Source: Phaeodactylum tricornutum CCAP 1055/1 | Taxonomy: Eukaryota; Bacillariophyta; Bacillariophyceae; Surirellales; Neidiaceae | DNA length: 64,000 nucleotides | Assembly (NCBI RefSeq): GCF_000150955.2 | Contig: NC_011694.1 | Location: 79,814 to 143,813, forward strand | Reading direction: 5' to 3' | Part shown: piece after piece, positions 9,701 through 20,802 of the stretch | Position numbering within the stretch: the stretch's first letter is position 1 | Layout of the letters: the number at the start of each line of letters is the position of its first letter | Notes under the pieces: model-generated | The model's input: the letters and a program-made list of their open reading frames with translations, nothing else | Told to the model about the DNA's origin: nothing | Databases searched by the model: none | Program-made: the position numbers and the translations under genes

Positions 9701-12700
9701 GTCAAAGACATAGCCAGTCGATTGTTAGCAAAGAGAGTGAAACCAGTCACTGCACAGTTGAGATATTGTCACTTGTGCACGAGTTTATACACGGATATGA
9801 TGTTTTCGAATGTCGTCTCGTCTCGAGGAAATTCTTGTGCTCAAATTTATGTGAACAATGTTGACTGGACACGTGCTTACCCAATGAAGTCAAAAGGTCA
9901 GGCTCACGATACGTTGGATTTGTTATTTCATTGTGAGGGAGTTCCAGCTGAAATTATTTCAGATGGTGCCAAAGAATTAGCTCAAGGAGAGTTCAGACAA
10001 AAGGTTCGTGCTGCAGGAGCTCATGCTAAAGAAATTGAGCCATATTCACCATGGTTGAATCGAGCAGAAACCACAATCAAAGCATTGAAGCGTATGACAA
10101 ATACAGCTATGTCAAAATCGCAGGCATCTGTACAATTGTGGGATATTTGCTTGGAGTTGCAATGTTTGATTTGATCGTCAATTGCGCATAATATTTACGC
10201 ATTGAACGACGACGTTCCGAATACAGCAGTATCAGGAGATACAACGGATATTAGTCACTTATGCGAGTTTGCATGGTATGATTGGGTATGGTATTTGGAT
10301 CCAGTTGACTTTCCGGAAGATAAGCGGAAACTTGGTCACTGGCTTGGACCTGCTCACGATATAGGTGATGCAATGTGTGCTCATATACTTGCCAGAAATT
10401 CGCAAATTATTTTGCGAACTACTTACTCCCCACTTTTGACAAGTGATCTTAATTCTCAACAGGTGAAATTGCTTCAAGAGAGTTTTGAGAAGAACGTTTG
10501 TTTGGTTATGAACGAAGATGATTGTATTAAAAATGCTTATGTTTTCGAGGTGGAACCCAGTGAGTTCGAGACGTATTCGGACCATTATACAGGGGACCAG
10601 GAAACGATGCCACAAGCAGACAACTACAATCACGAAGCTTTTAATGAGTATATCAATGCCGAAGTAATGATACCAAGACATGATCATATTGGTGCTGGTC
10701 GAGTAATTGGACAAAAGAAAGATCGAGATGGTAATCCAATTGGGAGGTCAAATCCTGATCCAGTGTTGGACACTCGCATCTTAGAAGTTCAATTTCCAGA
10801 TGGTAATGTACAGGAATACACAGCTAATGTTATTGCTGAGCATCTTTATTCACAGGTTGATGACGAGGGTTGTCGTTATCTTTTAATGGATGAAATTGTT
10901 GATCACCAAAAAGACGGATTGGCGGTTGCTGCTGACGATCTGTATTATACAGACAAACGTGGTGTAAAACAAATGTGTCGAACAACAAAAGGTTGGCAAC
11001 TGTTACTTCAATGGAAAGACGGATCAAATACATGGATTTTGTTGAAAGACCTGAAAGAATCGAATCCTGTTGACGTCGCTGAATATGCTGTTGTGAACAA
11101 GTTAGTCCATGAACCAGCTTTTGCCTGGTGGGTACCGGATGTATTACGGAAACGAGAGCAAATTATTTCAGCGGTAAAGGCCAGATACCTGAAACGGACT
11201 CACAAATTCGGTATTCGTATGCCAAAATCGGTAAAGGAAGCTCTCAAGATTGATTGTGATACTAACACTTCTACATGGTTGGATGCAATCAGAAAAGAGA
11301 TGAAAAATGTTATGCCAGCATTCAAAGTTCTTGAACCCAATGCGTCGAAACCAGTTGGTTACACTTGGATACCTTGTCATATGATTTTTGATATCAAAAT
11401 GGACTTCACTCGCAAAGCCAGATTCGTCGCCGGGGGACACATTACAGATCCGCCGAGTTTGATTACTTATGCTAGTGTTGTTTCCAGGGACAGTGTTCGA
11501 ATTGCATTGCTTATCACAGCGTTGAATTCGATGCAAATACTTGGTGCTGATGCACAAAACACATATTTGAATGCCCCAGTTCAAGAAAAGGTATATACGA
11601 CATGTGGTCCAGAATTTGGGAATTCGACGGAAGGTTGTTATGCAATTATCGTTCGAGCGTTGTATGGTTTGAAGTCAAGTGGAGCCGCATGGCGTGCTCA
11701 CTTAGCTGCAACAATGGAAGAATTATTGTTTACCTCTTGTATTGCAGATCCAGATGTTTGGTTAAGACCATTTCAGAATGAAGGTGGTCTTGAATTTTAT
11801 GAGTATGTGCTTATTTACACGGATGATTTCCTATGTATCAGTCATGATCCGAAGAGTATCTTGGATACTATCGGAAAACATTTCAAGCTTAAACCGGAAT
11901 CCATTAAGACACCGGATACTTATTTGGGAGCGAATATTGGACACTTTTCACTTCCCGATAAGCCAGACAAACCGCGATGGTCTATGAGTTCGACAAATTA
12001 TGTGAAACAAGCTGTCGCGAATGTTGAGAAAGATTTGGACGAAATCAAAAGAGGTTTGCCTAACAAGGTGTCGTCACCAATGTCGACGAAATATCGACCA
12101 GAAATGGATGTTTCACCTTTGTTGAATGCAGAGTGTGCTAACTATTTTCAGTCTCAGATTGGTGTTTTGAGATGGGCAGTTGAAATTGGTTGAATTGATA
12201 TTATGTGTGAAGTATCTATGCTCTCATCATTTCTCGCGATGCCACGAGAAGGACACTTGAGTGCTGTTCTTCATATTTTTGCTTATTTGAAATCTCACAA
12301 CAGGTCACAACTCGTGTTTGATGATTCGTATGCTGATATTGAGAACCATTTTATAGATGGTGCAGATTGGACGGACTTTTATGGTAATGTGAAAGAACCT
12401 ATTCCGCTAAATGCTCTGAAGCCACGTGGTAGAGCTGTGGAGATTACTGCTTTTGTTGACGCTGACCATGCTGGAGACAAAGTCACTCGCCGTTCACAAA
12501 CAGGTATTTTAATCTATCTTAATTGTGCTCCGATTATGTGGTTTTCGAAGCGTCAGAATTCCGTCGAAACGTCTTCGTTTGGAAGTGAGTTTATTGCGTT
12601 TAAAATTGCTACGGAGATGATACAGGGTTTGAGGTATAAGTTACGGATGATGGGAATTCCGATTGATTGTCTGGCTAGAGTTTTATGTGACAATATGTCG

Positions 12701-13107
12701 GTGGTACACAATACTACAGCGCCGGAATCAATGTTGAAGAAGAAGAGTAATGCTATTGCATATCACTTTGAACAAGAGAATGTCGCAATGGGAGTTATCA
12801 AGATTGCTTATGAGCCGTCGGAGACAAACTTAGCCGATGCGCTAACAAAGGTTCAGTCAGCTCCAGTACGCCAGAATCTTATGCGTCAAATTTTATATTG
12901 ATTCAAGTGAAGAAGGGTTTGCCAACTTTCCCATTTCAATGAAGCCAGTATTGGAACAAATTGCATTTGCAGTACTACATGTCATTGCATGCAGTGTCGA
13001 AGTTTTTATTTTACAAGTTGTGGATCCCTATTTTTTTCCCATAGTGGGTTGAGGGGACACATCTCTCCATGTCCATGTCTATGTTTATGGTTTCGATGTG
13101 TGGGGAC
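6771..13107 (+). mobile_element. Old, AT-rich, broken copia-like LTR retroelement
   Basis: The parts run in copia order: gag-like text at about 7.45-8.6 kb, integrase at about 9.2-10.2 kb (VNNVDWTRAYPMK, EIISDGAKEL, EPYSPWLNRAETTIK), reverse transcriptase at about 11.2-12.1 kb (GADAQNTYLNAPV, YTDDFLCISHD) and RNase H at about 12.2-12.9 kb (FVDADHAGD, SFGSEFIAFK, TNLADALTK). It is broken, with roughly half a dozen breaks. No pair of LTRs could be found. The left edge is set where the match to the host repeat stops, at a TG; the right edge is where a host repeat resumes. The region 6771-7440 is a leader or LTR remnant with no gene, and 12902-13107 is 3' non-coding. Its base composition is clearly richer in A and T than the first element's. 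Confidence 0.85.
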
Positions 13108-13269
13108 TAGAAAACCCCTACGGCAAGCGGTACATGAGGGGTTCATATCCCTAAGTCTATCAGATAAGTCTATAATCTTGTGTTTTTACGCCTTTGGTCG
13201 TCTACGAAAGTATGCGGGACCCTTTCGGTTCCTTAGACGATTCTAGCCCGTTATCGTTGCAGTTTTCTA
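13108..13269 (-). mobile_element. TAGAAAAC-ended small element, inverted and internally shortened
   Basis: The segment is the reverse complement of 17161-17410, reduced to 162 bp by internal losses. It keeps both TAGAAAAC/GTTTTCTA ends, GGTACATGAGGGGTTCATA, ACGCCTTTGGTCG and CCCTTTCGG. Its right neighbour (TATTGGGGCGTCCAATTCGC) is the same flank, in the same direction, that follows the forward element at 17411. So the element is flipped relative to a conserved flank. No coding sequence is visible. Confidence 0.75.
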
Positions 13270-13328
13270 CTATTGGGGCGTCCAATTCGCTGTCACAGTC
13301 TATTACTTACATTAGGTATTACAGTTAC
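13270..13328 (+). repeat. Fragment of the mosaic repeat, left of the TIR element
   Basis: It matches 17409-17468 (TTGGGGCG, AATTCGCTGTCACAGTCTA, TACTTACATTAGGTATTACAG). The match breaks off at 13328 where the 1,260 bp element begins and resumes at 14589. Confidence 0.85.
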
Positions 13329-14588
13329 GGGGATGGCTAGTACGCACCCCTTTTCGTGAATGAGACCCACATCCACGACTCTTTCGAACCAAGTTTCAGA
13401 AACGTTGCTTCAGGCCATTGCTTGAGGCCTTCGGGGATTCAAAAAGCAATGCCAAGCCGGCAACACCAATGGACAGATTGTTGAAATAACCACAGTTGCA
13501 TTGACGGCTCAAAACAATACTTACACAATGCAAATTGATAGATGGAAAGCCTTTTACTTGGTCTCTGCGGAGAGCTCAATCAAGTATTGAAGTATACAAC
13601 TCACAAGTCCTCTCCAAAACAAACTAAAACAGAAGCCGCCCATTTCCAGGGACGCATCGGAATCTGTGATACAATATTTTTTTGAAGACGTGAAGTGTGT
13701 GGGTTGGGCCGTTGTCAACGACAACACGTTTACGGTAGGAATAGCCCAGGAGTCTTTCTTTTTTCTACTAGATGTATGCTAGCAACAACCTTGCTGTCAA
13801 CGATTCTGAAATCTGCACAAGCAATAACGGAATTTTATAGGAAAATTTTAAAATCATTTTTCATTTCAGAAGCCCTTCTCTGCACCCACAAAGACTGGCA
13901 GTGCTTTTCCACCCATGTCCAGCAGCCCCACTACTTTGGTGCCAGCATTGGCCAAGGCACCGGGATCAACAACTTTTCCTCCAATGGCATTGAGGGCTCC
14001 GACGCACTGCTCCTCACTATGCCGTCTTTGTGCATTTTGACAAGTATTAGCGTTGTAATTTGATGAACTCCTTCCAGCAAAAACCCGCTCCTCCATTAGA
14101 TCCTTCATTGTGCTTTGACGGCAAGACGAAATAGGGAGAATAGCTCCATTATTGGAAATGTTGTTGATTTTGTTAAAGATCGTACTTGACAAAAGATCAT
14201 ACCAACCTTTTCTCCCAACCGAGCACGAAATTCAGCATACTGAACGGGAGGAATCGGAAGTGACGGTGCCGTTCCTGTCACCAACGCAAACTAGAAGCTT
14301 AAAACACCAGCTTACATCCCTCATGAACGGTACGAAAGCCTTCATTCCTCAAATTCTTAACTGTCGTCGTACAATGAGCCAAACTTTGAGGCCGTCGACG
14401 CAACTGTCTATGCCGGCTCGGCAAAACTTGTTTGAATTGACAGTGAATAAGGCCTGACAGTCGTTTTGACGACTCGCGCTCTGAAATCCTAATAGGCCTG
14501 ACAAAGAAAGAAACTTTCTGAAAGTTGCCTCTATAGAGTCGTGGATGTGGGTCTCATTCACGAAAAGGGGTGCGTACTAGCCATCCCC
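13329..14588. mobile_element. DNA element with 54 bp perfect terminal inverted repeats, non-autonomous
   Basis: Bases 13329-13382 are the exact reverse complement of 14535-14588. Similarity continues less exactly for some 30-40 bp further in (TTTCAGAAA on both arms). The ends read GGGGATGGCTAG. The insertion splits a copy of the mosaic repeat: the left neighbour equals the sequence up to 17468, the right neighbour equals the sequence from 17475, with about 6 bp of the uninterrupted site missing and no clear target duplication. No transposase domain is visible in the 1.15 kb interior, so it should depend on an enzyme encoded elsewhere. The superfamily is not assigned. Confidence 0.82.
13866..14108 (-). 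CDS. Possible 80-residue ORF inside the TIR element
   Basis: From the first ATG the frame reads MKDLMEERVFAG and ends KALPVFVGAEKGF. The frame is open about 28 codons further upstream without an ATG. The last 45 residues are glycine- and alanine-rich (CVGALNAIGGKVV, NAGTKVVGLLDMGG) and look more protein-like than the surroundings. I do not recognise a family. It may be a host gene fragment picked up by the element, or chance. Confidence 0.25.
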   Translation of the reverse strand: MKDLMEERVFAGRSSSNYNANTCQNAQRRHSEEQCVGALNAIGGKVVDPGALANAGTKVVGLLDMGGKALPVFVGAEKGF

Positions 14589-14771
14589 TCTTATGTTTTT
14601 CCTTCGCCTTTGATTGGTCAAGCAGTACATGTGGGGTTGTTAGAAGCCACAGACGACGAGCGCCTATTGCGTATGCAGGAGCTGGGGGTTTTCTAAGGTC
14701 ACGAACAAGGACTCGGCGGTGCTCTCGTGAGGTACAGGAGTCGGATGATCCATCGCCGGCACGCCGTTGAG
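14589..14771 (+). repeat. Two joined fragments of the mosaic repeat, right of the TIR element
   Basis: Bases 14589-14708 match about 17475-17592 (TCTTATGTTTTTCCT, GGTCAAGCAGTACATG, GCTGGGGGTTTTCTAAGG). Then 14713-14771 jumps to a different part of the unit, equal to 15546-15610 (CTCGGCGGTGCTCTCGTGAG, CGCCGGCACGCCGTTGAGCA). The junction shows that pieces of the unit were shuffled before or during array growth. Confidence 0.8.
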
Positions 14772-15192
14772 CAGGTTCCCTACCAACAAATACCCGAGGG
14801 CCCCCTAATTTACAGTAAGCATATCATGTCGCGTTTAACATACAACGTTACGTACCATGGTGCTGACAGTGAGTGATTTGAATGCGGAACAAAAGAGGCT
14901 CCGACGAGTTTGGAAACGAGACGAGAAGAAAAAAGGATGAAGTGATCTGACTGTAAAAGTACCATAAGCGTAATTTCTTCTGGCAATCCTGCACTCCCTA
15001 CCTACCGGTATCTATTGGGTGGCGTGCCTGATTTGACTTATTGAATTGAAATAACAGACAAGACATGTCCTATTTATGGAGTGATTTTTTTGGCGCGCCA
15101 GACTGATTTTTCTAACAGTAGGAGGAACCAAAATGAAAGGAAATTAGGGCCACAACCTTCCCGCTAAGCTTGATATTACTACTTACATTGCA
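14772..15192. other. Spacer before the tandem array, no gene seen
   Basis: About 420 bp with no long open frame, no match to the repeat unit and no RNA gene that I recognise. It is AT-rich around 15040-15160. Confidence 0.6.
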
Positions 15193-17160
15193 AGTGGACG
15201 GCGTGCCGTTCGAGGCGGCGTTGACCTACGCCGCCAAGGTGATACCCTGGGAAGATGGAGTCAGCAGTGCTTGGCGGATGATCTCAATATTGGGGTCCGT
15301 TGGAGTGGAGGAGGCGTGGCGAAGAATTGCTTGGGATGGATTCAGAATGGACGAAAAGGGCTTGTACACTCTGCGTTGGTGATGATTGCTCCGACGGGTA
15401 GGCAGTGCCGGGGAAAGGCTTTTTCATTCCGGTGTCTCTGCTTTCCGCACTTGGCGGTATACTGGTCGGAGCGCTCCTTCCGGTCCGTGATAATGAGGCC
15501 TTCGAGAGACGCGCATTCACGGCCTGTGTTTTGTTTTGGCTTGGCTCTCGGCGGTGCTCTCGTGAGGTACAGGAGTCGGATGATCCATCGCCGGCACGCC
15601 GTTGAGCAGGGATTGATTCGGGACGGATTCGGCGGTACGGATTGACGGGGACCGTATTGGCGACGACGGAGTCTGTAACTCCAATCGCGGAGTCCGACGA
15701 GAGGCGGACGGGGTCAGGGACGGCGTCGCGTCGACGGAAGACAGGGTAGGATTGGCAGTGGGTGTCCCAGAAAGAGTGATCACCAAAAGTCCGGTGTTGG
15801 GGAATTTTCCTTTTCGTCATTCCGAGGACAGTGCAAACCAGATGGACGAGACGGACTAGCCAGTACAGACAGACAGCCTGCCTGCCTGTCTGCCTGCCTT
15901 TGATCCGCACTGGCAAGAGCTGTGTAGAAAAACAGGTCTGGGTAATGGCCTAGTTTCAAATGCTTTGGCAATAGCTAACTAACTGTAACATAACTAGCTT
16001 TTGAGTTTCCATGGTATTTGTTTTTTGTGTTTTATTACACTTATAACAAAGCTTTGTGCAGTTCCTATCTTGGCAGGCACCCCATGTTCACTGGGTAAAC
16101 AATGGTCCCTTTCAACCAAGAAGGTTCCACGACTTGCCCTGTACCTTTGGTACTAGAGTGTCGTGGGGAGGATATGGCGCCCCCGTTCGCCCCGGTCTAT
16201 TATCAGCGGATCTTCGGTTCGCTTAATGACAATCCAATTGGCGGGTCTAACCTCGTCGCCCCGTGGCGGCTGTTCGCTTTACTTTCCCTCCAAATCGGGA
16301 GCTTCTCTCTGTGGAGAATACTCGTGTGGCGGGGCTCGCTGGCTCATCTCTACCACTGATTTGTTTCCGATCGGTTTCCGATACGCTGTTCTTTTTGGAA
16401 ATCACGATCCTTGCTTTGCTTTGCTTGGCAAGGACAAGAAATGCCGTACTGCTGCGAAAGCCATTCATGCCCGACGAGGGGAGCGTGCGTCGTTTGTTTC
16501 ATGAAGAGGACTAATGCGGGTGAGTACGAACACTGGTAGCCAAGAATCTCTGGGAGATGCACTCGATATGCCAGACGTTGGGAGGTGGCGTCGTTTATTA
16601 CCGCGAGTGCATCTGTATTCCCTTCATTGATACTCGAACCACCAGCTCTTGTTTGGAGGGCGACAACATGGACGGTGTGCTTTTACGACGGGCCAAGTCT
16701 CTCGCTTGTCAATCGACCTTTCTGCCTCAATTGGAGTTGTGAGCAGAAGAAGGAGCGCAGGAAGTGAGTGTGAATTCCCGCTTTTTGGCAATTCGGTGAT
16801 GGCGTTATCCCGTAGTAAAGTTGTGTTGATTTTGCGTAGAAGCGCATTCGGGCGGAAAGTTTGAGACCGGTTTTGTGTAACAGCAAGTGGGAATCGACCG
16901 TTGAGCCTTGTTTGGTGGGGAAGAAAGACAGCGAGAAGGGAGACCGGTTGTGTGTAACGTAACGCAGTGCGGGACTCGACGAAACCGACGACCAGCCAGG
17001 AACCCAATGTATAACAGTAACAGTATATTGCTTGCTCCAGCAGAGTCAGTCCTCTTTGACCTGCTTCGTGCTTTCTACAGTGACGAGCGGAATGGAATGG
17101 TTCGATTGACAGTGACCACCGGGAGTGTGAGCAAGTGTACCATACGCGGTACTTGATTGG

Positions 17161-17410
17161 TAGAAAACTGCAACGTAGTAGAATAACGGGCTAACTTACA
17201 TTAACTGTAAGCTAGCTAGAATCGTCCAAGGGGACCCGAAAGGATCCCGTATACCTACTTTCATAGCCGATCAAAGGCGTAGGAAAAACATAAGACGAAT
17301 ACCTAACTTACAGTTAACTGTAAGTAATAGACTTGTCTGGTGGTAGACTGACTTACTGTTAGGGATATGAACCCCATATGTACCGCTTGACGTATGGTAG
17401 GGGTTTTCTA
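17161..17410 (+). mobile_element. 250 bp TAGAAAAC-ended element, array unit 1
   Basis: The element starts TAGAAAAC and ends GTTTTCTA, and is flanked on both sides by TTGG (17157-17160 and 17411-17414), as expected for a 4 bp target duplication. It has no coding capacity, so it is MITE-like. Inside are further palindromes such as CTTACAGTTAACTGTAAG. A shortened inverted copy is at 13108-13269 and a left-truncated one at 23463-23586. Confidence 0.7.
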
Positions 17411-17999
17411 TTGGGGCGTACAAATTCGCTGTCACAGTCTAGTACTTACATTAGGTATTACAGTTACAGTTAGTCTTATGTTTTTCCTACGCCTTTGATC
17501 GGTCAAGCAGTACATGGGGGGTTGTTAGAAGCCACAGAGGACGAGCGCCTATTGCGTATGCAGGAGCTGGGGGTTTTCTAAGGTCACGGTCAAGGAACGT
17601 GATGACGCCTGGTGCAAACTACAGGGACTTACATTAGCGAACGTGAAAGCGAGTTATATATATATCTGTTGGCCGCGCTCTTGCTTCAAAATTGCGACCT
17701 TCCTTCCGCAAGAAAGGTTTACGGCCCTGCTGGATCACTGGGCATACGATGGCAGGTGCCTTGAGGTAGGCACACGGCAGTGGACGACGAAGATTTCAAC
17801 AGCGGCTCACGACAAAGACCTCGAGGCCGACAATGTTTTGCTGCCGTCGCGATTCGGGATCCCATCGTCTGGATGGCCTCCATGTGTTGACAACCATACG
17901 CCATGAGATGGCAGCCAAGGAAGGATGCCAACGGTACGGCACACTGTCCACATTTCGTGGTGAAGGAAAAGGACGGAACCAACCACTTGGTCCTGTTTC

Positions 18000-18715
18000 A
18001 TGTGCGATACTCCAATGTTACTCGGCATTACGAGAGCATGGTCCACCATTGGTGCTCCGTAGACCACACTGCCACAGCACTATTTGAACCTCAACCTCTC
18101 TTGTTCGAACTATTCGACATAGTGCTGCAAATGGATATTGAGGAGTTCACACCTTCCGCCTCCCAAGTCTTGGCACAGCTACTAGAGTATCGCCCTAATG
18201 GCTTGGATACGGCCTACCAAGCACTCTTTCCCCCGTTGCTGACCCCGGCCGGGTCTTTGGGATAAGCGTGGAAATGTTCGGCGTTGTCATGTCTGATGCA
18301 AGCCTACATTCGTAGGCGGCACCAGAGTTGCTGAGACAAGTAAAATCACATATTGGGTGCTTTCCAAAAGCTGATTTCGTCAAGAGCTACAGCGACCAAT
18401 ACATTTGACGTGCTGTTACCAGCGATTCTTCACTTTCCACAAGAAGAAATGGAAACGGGTATTGCTACATTCTTTCAGCTGGTGTCGGCACGGTTGCAAG
18501 CGGGCAAAATGCCCAAATATGTCCGGTTTTACACACAGCTCTCTTCATTGGCAAGTGTAACGCGAATGTGTTTTTGAATTATATGAACACAATGCAGAAT
18601 GGCTTTTCATCGAACTTGTTGGAGCATGTATGGATCCCACGTGTGACGACGGATCCCCCGGTCCAGCGTACGGAAGCCAAAGTGCAAGCTTGTTGTGTGC
18701 GGTTGGGGCTGGTTT
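18000..18715 (+). pseudogene. Exportin-2 (CSE1/CAS) C-terminal gene fragment, array unit 1
   Basis: Pieces in changing frames follow the family order. First LLFELFDIVLQMDIEEFTP and LAQLLEYRPNGLDTAYQALF, then LMQAYIRRRH (family: VRLLQAFLE), then LGAFQKLISSRA (family: LLGVFQKLIASKA), then FFQLVSARLQAGKMPKYVRF (family: LFQRLQNSKTTKFIKSF), then NLLEHVWIPRV. A last frame gives CAVG before the match fades. A stop follows LMQAYIRRRHQSC and the reading frame shifts more than once, so it cannot make the protein. The functional gene should exist elsewhere in the genome. The family sequence is quoted from memory. Confidence 0.8.
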
Positions 18716-20802
18716 TACTGTCGGTAAGGTTAGGATCCGTTACGGTGCGCTTGCGTCGCGCCAGGAGCAGGCGTGTCGGTCCCGTGACCGGGCGTGGTAG
18801 TTGTCCCGAGTGTTTGCGAAACAGTGGACGGCGTGCCGTTCGAGGCGGCGTTGACCTACGCCGCCAAGGTGATACCCTGGGAAGATGGAGTCAGCAGTGC
18901 TTGGCGGATGATCTCAATATTGGGGTCCGTTGGAGTGGAGGAGGCGTGGCGAAGAATTGCTTGGGATGGATTCAGAATGGACGAAAAGGGCTTGTACACT
19001 CTGCGTTGGTGATGATTGCTCCGACGGGTAGGCAGTGCCGGGGAAAGGCACTTTCATTCCGGTGTCTCTGCTTTCCGCACTTGGCGGTATACTGGTCGGA
19101 GCGCTCCTTCCGGTCCGTGATAATGAGGCCTTCGAGAGAGGCGCATTCACGGCCTGTGTTTTGTTTTGGCTTGGCTCTCGGCGGTGCTCTGGTGAGGTAC
19201 AGGAGTCGGATGATCCATCGCCGGCACGCCGTTGAGCAGGGATTGATTCGGGACGGATTCGGCGGTACGGATTGACGGGGACCGTATTGGCGACGACGGA
19301 GTCTGTAACTCCAATCGCGGAGTCCGACGAGAGGCGGACGGGGTCAGGGACGGCGTCGCGTCGACGGAAGACAGGGTAGGATTGGCAGTGGGTGTCCCAG
19401 AAAGAATGATCACCAAAAGTCCGGTGTTGGGGAATTTTCCTTTTCGTCATTCCGAGGACAGTGCAAACCAGATGGACGAGACGGACTAGCCAGTACAGAC
19501 AGACAGCCTGCCTGCCTGCATGCCTGCATGCCTGCCTGCCTTTGATCTGCACTGGCAAGAGCTGTGTAGAAAAACAGGTCTGGGTAATGGCCTAGTTTCA
19601 AATGCTTTGGCAATAGCTAACTAACTGTAACATAACTAGCTTTTGAGTTTCCATGGTATTTGTTTTTTGTGTTTTATTACACTTATAACAAAGCTTTGTG
19701 CAGTTCCTATCTTGGCAGGCACCCCATGTTCACTGGGTAAACAATGGTCCCTTTCAACCAAGAAGGTTCCACGACTTGCCCTGTACCTTTGGTACTAGAG
19801 TGTCGTGGGGAGGATATGGCGCCCCCGTTCGCCCCGGTCTATTATCAGCGGATCTTCGGTTCGCTTAATGACAATCCAATTGGCGGGTCTAACCTCGTCG
19901 CCCCGTGGCGGCTGTTCGCTTTACTTTCCCTCCAAATCGGGAGCTTCTCTCTGTGGAGAATACTCGTGTGGCGGGGCTCGCTGGCTCATCTCTACCACTG
20001 ATTTGTTTCCGATCGGTTTCCGATACGCTGTTCTTTTTGGAAATCACGATCCTTGCTTTGCTTTGCTTGGCAAGGACAAGAAATGCCGTACTGCTGCGAA
20101 AGCCATTCATGCCCGACGAGGGGAGCGTGCGTCGTTTGTTTCATGAAGAGGACTAATGCGGGTGAGTACGAACACTGGTAGCCAAGAATCTCTGGGAGAT
20201 GCACTCGATATGCCAGACGTTGGGAGGTGGCGTCGTTTATTACCGCGAGTGCATCTGTATTCCCTTCATTGATACTCGAACCACCAGCTCTTGTTTGGAG
20301 GGCGACAACATGGACGGTGTGCTTTTACGACGGGCCAAGTCTCTCGCTTGTCAATCGACCTTTCTGCCTCAATTGGAGTTGTGAGCAGAAGAAGGAGCGC
20401 AGGAAGTGAGTGTGAATTCCCGCTTTTTGGCAATTCGGTGATGGCGTTATCCCGTAGTAAAGTTGTGTTGATTTTGCGTAGAAGCGCATTCGGGCGGAAA
20501 GTTTGAGACCGGTTTTGTGTAACAGCAAGTGGGAATCGACCGTTGAGCCTTGTTTGGTGGGGAAGAAAGACAGCGAGTAGGGAGACCGGTTGTGTGTAAC
20601 GTAACGCAGTGCGGGACTCGACGAAACCGACGACCAGCCAGGAACCCAATGTATAACAGTAACAGTATATTGCTTGCTCCAGCAGAGTCAGTCCTCTTTG
20701 ACCTGCTTCGTGCTTTCTACAGTGACGAGCGGAATGGAATGGTTCGATTGACAGTGACCACCGGGAGTGTGAGCAAGTGTACCATACGCGGTACTTGATT
20801 GG

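Larger units (their letters stand above)
15193..18822 (+). repeat. Tandem array unit 1 (copy C), 3,630 bp
   Basis: AGTGGACGGCGTGCCG at 15193 recurs at 18823 and 22465, in direct order. The difference from the 3,642 bp second unit is a 12 bp change in a CCTG-type microsatellite near 15877-15900. The unit holds, in order: a GC-rich stretch with frames open on both strands (15193-15970), an AT-rich block (15970-16080), a stretch of unknown nature (16080-17160), the TAGAAAAC element (17161-17410), spacer, and the exportin-2 fragment (about 18000-18715). I see no intact gene. Frames such as that at 15284-15916 on the minus strand lie in GC-rich, stop-poor DNA and show no family motif. Confidence 0.93.

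Noticed and set aside
15872-15900. CRISPR-like regular repeats
   Set aside because: It is a 4 bp microsatellite, not repeats with unique spacers; nothing in this window fits a CRISPR array.
16407-17000. Frames in the shared block (127 codons minus, 60-71 codons plus)
   Set aside because: Several frames on both strands overlap, with no recognisable domain; kept as repeat.
18568-19275. 235-codon plus-strand frame spanning the unit junction (also 22210-22917)
   Set aside because: It joins the dead exportin-2 fragment to the start of the next unit, so it is a by-product of tandem duplication and not a gene by evidence.
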